A DNA stretch of 64,000 nucleotides from Calamus simplicifolius (Eukaryota > Streptophyta > Magnoliopsida > Arecales > Arecaceae), in contig UESW01005008.1 of the NCBI GenBank assembly GCA_900491605.1, positions 315,841 through 379,840 of the forward strand, read 5' to 3'. A model generated the notes under the pieces. That model worked only from the letters and a program-made list of their open reading frames with translations. It made no database searches and was not told where the DNA came from. Shown in pieces: positions 58,500 through 64,000 of this stretch. Both the position numbers and the translations under genes were made by a program. Each line of letters starts with the position of its first letter. Positions within the stretch are counted from its first letter, which is position 1.

Positions 58500-60010
58500 T
58501 ACATATACGTATGTCCTTAAGTTGGTTCACGTACGGAGACCGTTTTAATTATATATGTTTGCCAGCCTATGAAAATAAGAAAATATGTTTGGTGTTCTTC
58601 GAGAATAGTTTCGTTTGTGAGCCAAAAAGGCCTTCTTCCTTGGTTTCTTAGTCATGATGTCTTTGACAAGCTCCTTCAGTTCTTAATGCATATTCTTAAA
58701 GTTGATTTGAATATATATGCAGTGAAAGGTAATTAAGCTTTGTATTTCAAGCATGCATCTAAAAATAACAAGAACGATATGGCATTGATCTTTTGCAACA
58801 ATCCTAATGAGTAAAAAAGGATGGCTCTTGATCAATTCATATGCTTCAAAGTTATTATGAAGCAAAATAAATTAAGTTATTATAATTATGTTTTATTATC
58901 ATGACATGGACGGTAGCATCTCTGGATCTATTGAATTTGTCCATGTATATATGGTACCGTGTTCAGAAACTGTTGCTGTTTGTTATTGCTTTTTTTTTTT
59001 TCACATTTTCAAAATCTAAGAAGAAAGATCAACAAGACTGACTGACTGCCATATGAGATGAAAGATTTTTGTTTCCTTGAATTGCCTATAAAGTCTATAA
59101 GTATTTTTGGCAGCAAAGATTTATTAATTTTTCAGAAAAGTAATAATAAAACTATGAAATATAAGAGGTTATATGCAAATGCCATCTTCAACACCAATCT
59201 TCACATAGTATTTCTAATATGTCAAAAAGAGAAACATGAAAATAAAAACAATACCAAATAGGCCCCGAGTAACTGGTTTACTAATACTTTATACTACAGA
59301 GATGACGATATATATGATATATAAATGAAAATGGGATGAGGTTTCCCTATAGGCTTGTCATTTTTTTGCCCTTCTTTTTCTCTAATGATCTTTTCCTTCC
59401 ATACCTGCATTTGTTGGTGCCCGTGGACTGGTCTAAACATAATTTAGTCATGGTTTAGGCCAGTGTAAGTTTTGTCCAAATCCAACCTTGTTTTACATTA
59501 AGCCATCATCCCTATGTCTTGTCAAACCCAAATAATTAAGAATCCAATTTTCAATTGGCGAAGATGAAGATGGACTTTGCTCTGATCACTTGTAATTGTT
59601 TGGCCCGGGTGTTTGCATTGAAAATTAGCTAGCTTAATTAACGTTCAACTCTTCAGTATACTAGACTTTAATGTTTAGCACTTATTGACTAGCCACTCCA
59701 CGTCGGCCGGTTCATAATACAAAGTTTCTATAATTTTTAATTTTTCTTGGTGTATAAAAATTGTGTTTGATAATAAGATAAGTATGTTCACATGATTAAT
59801 TCATAAAAGCTAATCACTTAAGTCTCATCCATGGTCAGACATCAAATTTTATCATGCTACCACACAAGCCTACGGGAGAAAATATTTTAATGCTGTAAAA
59901 CTTAGGCTAACAAGCAGGCCATTTTGGTCCTTGGTCCCCCCTTGGTCTCCCTTTTACCAGAGTTCCCAACTCAAAGGCCCTACCTAACAAGCGTTAGGCC
60001 GGTTTGGCTC
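58500..60010. other. AT-rich intergenic DNA
   Basis: No gene or named repeat identified. Short open frames (for example 59,058-59,261) are AT-rich and without motifs. GC content rises at about 59,930, next to the LTR element. Confidence 0.55.
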
Positions 60011-61177
60011 TGTTGACGCCAGATCACCGCTCCTGAGCATCTGCGAGCATTCGGTCGCCTCCTCCAGCAAGCTCCTCGTGCCTGCAAACAAGTTCCGGGG
60101 ACCGAAGATTCCGGCGGGGACCCTTCGACGCTCAAGTCAGTGCTCTGGGCAACGGCCGTGAGCTTGAGGAAGCTCAAAAGAGAAAAAGAGAGAGAGACTC
60201 AGAGAGGAGCTCTCTTTGTAAGTGTTTAGGAGTGTTATGAGTGTGTTACCTGGTCGGGGTCTCTCTTACCCTTGTTATAGATGCCTGAAGTCCGTGGGCT
60301 TGGGGCGTGATCACTTGTCAGAACATTAATTGATGGTAGCACAGTGGAGCTTACCTCCGTATGACGTGTCAAGCTGTAGGCCATGTCCTGTTAGAGTAGG
60401 TGGCCGCAGGGCATGACCGATCATTACGGTGCTTGCCAAACATGTCCCCTACGTCACCTTTTTGGTTGTCCTATGCAGACAATGATGGATGATAAAGTTA
60501 GTCGTGTGGGTCCCAAGGTACAGCCGTTGGGGAGAAGGATGATGTTGAGTTGAAGCTAACTGTCCCTCGTAGAGTGTTGAGTATGGGGTGCTTGCGTGGC
60601 CCTGCTCATGCCCTTGGATGAGCTTCAGAAAAGGCCGAGGGTGAATATTTGCATGGCACTGTTCACGGCGAGGGAGCTTGGCAGCTGCAGGACCGAGGCC
60701 AAGCGAGAGTTGAGGCCGAGAGGAGCAACGTGGCAGCCATAAATGCCTTTATATAGGGAGAAAATAAGGCAATAAATGCCTTGAAGCAATTGTATGCACG
60801 TTGGCCTTGAAGGTATCGGCCTTGGAGGTATCGGCCTTGGAGGTGTCAGTCTTGGAGGTGTCGACCTTGGAGGTGTTGGTCTTGAAGGTGTTAGCCGGTC
60901 TTGGAGGTGTCGGCCTCGGCCTTGGAGGTGTCGGTCTTGGAGGTGTCGGCCATCGGGGTTCGGCCTTGGAGGTGAGCAACGTGGCGGCCATAAATGTTTC
61001 AATGTGGTAGCCATAAATGCCTTTAATAAGGCAATAAATACCTTAGAGCAATTGGGTGTGCGTGGCTTTATGAGGCCATAAACGCTACCGTGGCCGGAGG
61101 GCCCTTGGAGGCCAAAGGGGGGCTCCGTCAGTTTCCTTCCTTCACGATTCTCTAATGGCGTTGGATCAGCCACATCA
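60011..61177 (-). repeat. 3' LTR of the LARD-like element
   Basis: Plus strand TGTTGACGCC to GCCACATCA. Bounded by the polypurine tract at 61,178. The candidate target duplication is GGCTC at 60,006-60,010; its partner lies outside the window. Confidence 0.85.
60803..60990. repeat. 15-bp minisatellite in the LTR
   Basis: About twelve copies of GGCCTTGGAGGTGTC with point changes. Because 15 is divisible by three, it yields spurious DTSKA-type and LGGVG-type repeat proteins on both strands. Confidence 0.9.
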
Positions 61178-61529
61178 TATGCCCCCCCAGCAAGGCGAAA
61201 GGGCGTCACCTCCCAAGTGACTGATCCTCATCCGACTTTGGGGTCTTTAACCTTTGATATGAAGTTTGGATGTGGGTCCTCGTCCATATGTCATTGAGGC
61301 AAAGAGTCAATGATGCTCCTGAGATAGAGGGAGCCGTTGCCGCAGAGGCAGAGATGAGCCGTTGAGGCTGTAATAAGGCCGTTGAGGCTAAAACAAGATG
61401 GCCGAAGCAGAAATAAAGCCACAAGGGCTGAAATAAAATTGCCTCTGTGTGTTTGGTATCGACGTTGGAGTCAGTTTTTGGCTTTTAGTGCCGAGCTGGT
61501 CTCGAGCTTGAGTGTCGATAGTTCATCGC

Positions 61530-62205
61530 TCTGCCAGTGGTACTCGGGCTTATGGTGCCGGTGCTTGGGGCCAGCAAGTGGTACCCGGGCTTATGGTGCC
61601 GGTGCTTGGGGCCGACTGAGGCCTTCCCTGCTGGACCCGGGCTTGTGGTGCCGGCGCATGGGGCCGACCGAGGCCTTCCCTGCTGGACCCGGGCTTAAGG
61701 TGCCGGCGCTTGGGATCGACCGAGGTCTTCCCTGCTGGACCCAGGCTTGAGGTGCCGGTGCATGGGGCCGACCGAGGCCTTCCCTGCTGGACCCGGGCTT
61801 AAGGTGCCGGCGCTTGGGGTCGACCGAGGTCTCCCTGCTGGACCCAGGCTTGAGGTGCCGGCGCTTGGGGTCGACCGAGGTCATCCCTTCTGGACCCGGG
61901 TTAGAGGTGCCGACGCTTGGGGTCGACCGAGATCTTCCTTGCTGGACCCGGGCTTAAGGTGCCAGCGCTTGGGGCCGACCAAGATCTTCCCTGCTGGACC
62001 TGGGCTTAAGGTGCCGGCGCTTGGGGTCGACCGAGATCTTCCCTGCTGGACCCGGGCTTATGGTGCCGGCGCTTGGGGCCGACTGAGGTCTTCGCTGCTG
62101 GACCCGGGCTTGTGGTGCCGGTGCTTGGGGTCGACCGAGGTCTTCCCTGCTAGACCCGGGCTTGTGGTGTTGGCGCATGGGGCCGACCGAGGCCTTCCCT
62201 GCATG
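61530..62205. repeat. 52-bp minisatellite inside the LARD-like element
   Basis: About twelve copies with period 52 (CCCTGCTGGACCC starts at 61,626, 61,678 and 61,730). Each contains GGTGCCGGCGCTTGGGG and TCGACCGAGGTCTTCC. Period 52 is not a multiple of three, so the repeat ORFs change frame each unit and are not genes. Confidence 0.93.
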
Positions 62206-62932
62206 GCATTTTTAAGTATTAATGAAAGAAAACTGTTTTAAGTGCAATGTACTTAGCTCTTGTAGCACCCATATTTTTCCTTTTGTGGATTTGAGCACTT
62301 CTGCCCGCTGGTGGTTTGTCCCCCAGGGAGTCATGTTAGTTGGATTGGAAGTGCCGTTGCCCTTACTTGGGCCTTCCCTTGCATTGGAGGCCAGGACGAG
62401 ATGCCTGTGGCTGGGAAGAAGCTGGAAACCGGGACAAAGCTGGAGTCCGTTGAGGAAAGCCTCGACAGTTGGCGGTCATTGAAGATGAATGGCTGGGAGA
62501 GTCCATCGAGGGCATTGCTGAGAGTAAAAAGGTCAGCGGAGTTGCTGGGAGGGCTCTTTGCCTAGCTTTTTCTTTTAAGAGATTGATTGCCCTCGGTGCT
62601 GAAGCTTAAGAGCAGCTAAAACGAAATCCGTAAAAGGTCCTAGGCTCGGTTTGGCTTTTGGGTGTAACAGAGAGAAGGGAGAGAGGAAAGTTGGAGTCAC
62701 CAGTCAAAGCCTTTTGTCCTCATCTTCCTCCTTGCATTAATTACAACAACACCTCTCGCTTGCCACCATTAGAAATTAAAATGCCCATAAATGCTTGAGG
62801 TGACGGATAATGTCTCAAGTCCATCCCTTTTGGAAATTATTCTGCTACCCATGTTGCAGTCCACCTCTGGCCGATTTTTGAGCCTTTGAGTGAGCTCTTC
62901 CATCCGCAGGTGTTGTTCATCCAGATGCTTAC

Positions 62933-63300
62933 TCATCTAAGTACCAGATGATTAAGGGGTGGAGTGGCTGCTTGAGTGGGAGGTAGGAGACTACAGTCTT
63001 TTGAAAGCTTCGCGATGGTGGTGCTTAGATGGCGCATGATAGTGATAACTTTTCCCTGAAGAGATTTTCTGCAGATGAATCGTTGACTAACAGGTGCAGC
63101 TATCATGAGCGATGTGAGAAGCTTGGGCTGCTGCTGAGTGGCCACCAAACGTTGCTTCTGCAGTTCATGAGTTGCTGCATTCAAGTCTTGAACTTGTTGA
63201 TTGAAGATGGCCAGCTGGTTAATTAGAGCAGCTGAGGTTGATGGTGAAGGAGCAGAGAGGGTGGCCTTTTGCTACCTAGTGCGATGTGGATGCCCCCCAG
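62933..63300 (-). pseudogene. Gag-like N-terminal remnant of the LARD-like element
   Basis: The minus strand from about 63,300 reads TNRTGGHPHRTR, stop, then SAPSPSTSAALINQLAIFNQ and QVQDLNAATHELQKQRLVAT. This Gln-rich helical start is reminiscent of Tat-type Gag leaders. It ends at 62,933 with no capsid domain. The match is by style only and was not tested by search. Confidence 0.4.
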
Positions 63301-63427
63301 TACGATTGGTGAGAACCTTCGGCTGCGCATCGCCACCATAGCTATCTTAGAGGGGATGGAGACTTATAGCTCAAGGAGACAGAGCTTTCTTTCCTTCAGC
63401 GCGTCCCCCCTTCCTGGCGCGCCAATC

Positions 63428-64000
63428 TGTTGACGCTAGATCACCGCCCCCGAGCGTCCGCGAGTGTCCGGTCGCTTCCTCCAGCGAGCTCCTCGCGCCT
63501 GCAAACAAGTCTCGGGGGCCGAAGATTCCGGCGGGGACCCTCCGATGCTTAAGTCAGTGCTCTGGGCAACGACCGTGAGCTTGAGGAAGCTCGAAAGAGA
63601 AAGAGAGAGAGACTCAGAGAGGAGCTCTCTCTGTGAGTGTTTAGGAGTGTTATGAGTGTGTTACCTGGTCGGGGTCTCTCTTACCCATGTTATAGATGCC
63701 TGGAGTCCGTGGGCTTGGGGCGTGATCACTTGTCAGAACATTAATTGACGGCAGCACAGTGGAGCTTACCTCCGTATGACGTGTCAAGCTGTAGGCCATG
63801 TCCTGTCAGAGTAGGTGGTCGCAGGGCATGACCGATCGTTACGGCGCTTGCCAAATATGTCCCCTACGTCACCTTTTTGGTTATCCTATGCGGACAGTGA
63901 TGGATGATAAAGTTAGTCGTGTGGGTCCCAAGGTACAACCGCTGTTCACGGTGAGGGAGCTTGGCAGCTGCACGACCGAGGCCAAGCGAGAGTTGAGGCC
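63428..64000 (-). repeat. 5' LTR of the LARD-like element (partial, with internal deletion)
   Basis: Matches 60,011-60,526 and then 60,659 onward. The 132 bases at 60,527-60,658 are missing at the junction near 63,941. The rest of the LTR lies beyond the window. Confidence 0.88.

Larger units (their letters stand above)
60011..64000 (-). mobile_element. Non-autonomous Gypsy-type LTR element (LARD-like), continues past the window
   Basis: Two direct repeats: 60,011-61,177 and 63,428 to beyond 64,000, both starting TGTTGACGC on the plus strand. On the minus strand the higher copy is the 5' LTR. Just inside it is the primer binding site (63,408-63,426, minus TTGGCGCGCCAGGAAGG), of a type seen in Tat-lineage Gypsy elements. 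A G-rich polypurine tract (plus TATGCCCCCCCAGC, 61,178-61,191) abuts the other LTR. The 2.25-kb interior lacks protease, RT and integrase. Confidence 0.85.

Noticed and set aside
60625..61209. 194-aa Pro/Arg/Thr repeat ORF
   Set aside because: Translation of the 15-bp minisatellite in the LTR; no start context or domain.
61382..62241. ORFs of 97-164 aa with GLP/PAL-type repeats
   Set aside because: Translation of a 52-bp minisatellite; the period is not a multiple of three and the frames are accidental.

Overview
This is a plant nuclear genome segment, probably from a monocot. The evidence is spliced genes with GT-AG introns, an RS31-type SR splicing factor, long-LTR Copia and Gypsy retrotransposons primed by initiator Met-tRNA, an L1-type LINE and a Mutator-like (MULE) DNA transposon. 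The palm-like feel of the repeat landscape is only an inference, and the species cannot be fixed from the sequence alone.

Bases 1-30.5 kb are a nested pile of retroelements, nearly all on the minus strand. The oldest layer is an L1-type LINE with its 5' end near 30.47 kb, ORF1 at about 9.5-11.2 kb and the ORF2 endonuclease at 8.5-9.5 kb. A Gypsy element (5' LTR 5641-8521) cuts the LINE at 8521. A Copia element (5' LTR 765-2773) in turn cuts the Gypsy reverse transcriptase. A second Copia element (outer, 11205-30325) sits in LINE ORF1, and a third Copia (inner, 16954-26456, 5-bp target duplication GTTCT) sits in the gag gene of the outer one. All their coding regions carry frameshifts or stops.

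Bases 30.5-41.1 kb hold the clearest host gene, an RS31-like SR splicing factor. It has five coding exons joining to 246 aa, a telo-box and 5'-UTR intron, and a 4.75-kb first coding intron. That intron contains an exon-like island with an immediate in-frame stop, consistent with autoregulated poison splicing.

Bases 41,099-55,580 are one complete 14.5-kb MULE. It has long terminal inverted repeats and an 8-9-bp target duplication (TTGGATTC). It carries a nearly intact five-exon Ulp1/SENP-type (C48) cysteine protease gene on the plus strand and a convergent, decayed FAR1/MURA transposase on the minus strand. Three large tandem arrays (about 120-bp, 113-bp and 120-bp periods) are all built around one octamer, CGACACCC/GGGTGTCG. 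A solo LTR (TSD CCCGT) has landed in the left array. This resembles the Kaonashi-type ULP-carrying MULEs of other plants. The octamer-organised arrays and the order TIR - array - ULP - array - transposase - array - TIR are the most unusual structure in the window.

Bases 55.6-60.0 kb are low-copy, AT-rich DNA with one likely small gene (58,197-58,457, 86 aa, function unknown). Bases 60,011-64,000 are a non-autonomous Gypsy-type LTR element (LARD-like, minus strand). It has 1.17-kb LTRs, a 15-bp minisatellite in the LTR, a 52-bp minisatellite inside and only a gag-like remnant for coding capacity. Its 5' LTR runs off the end of the window.
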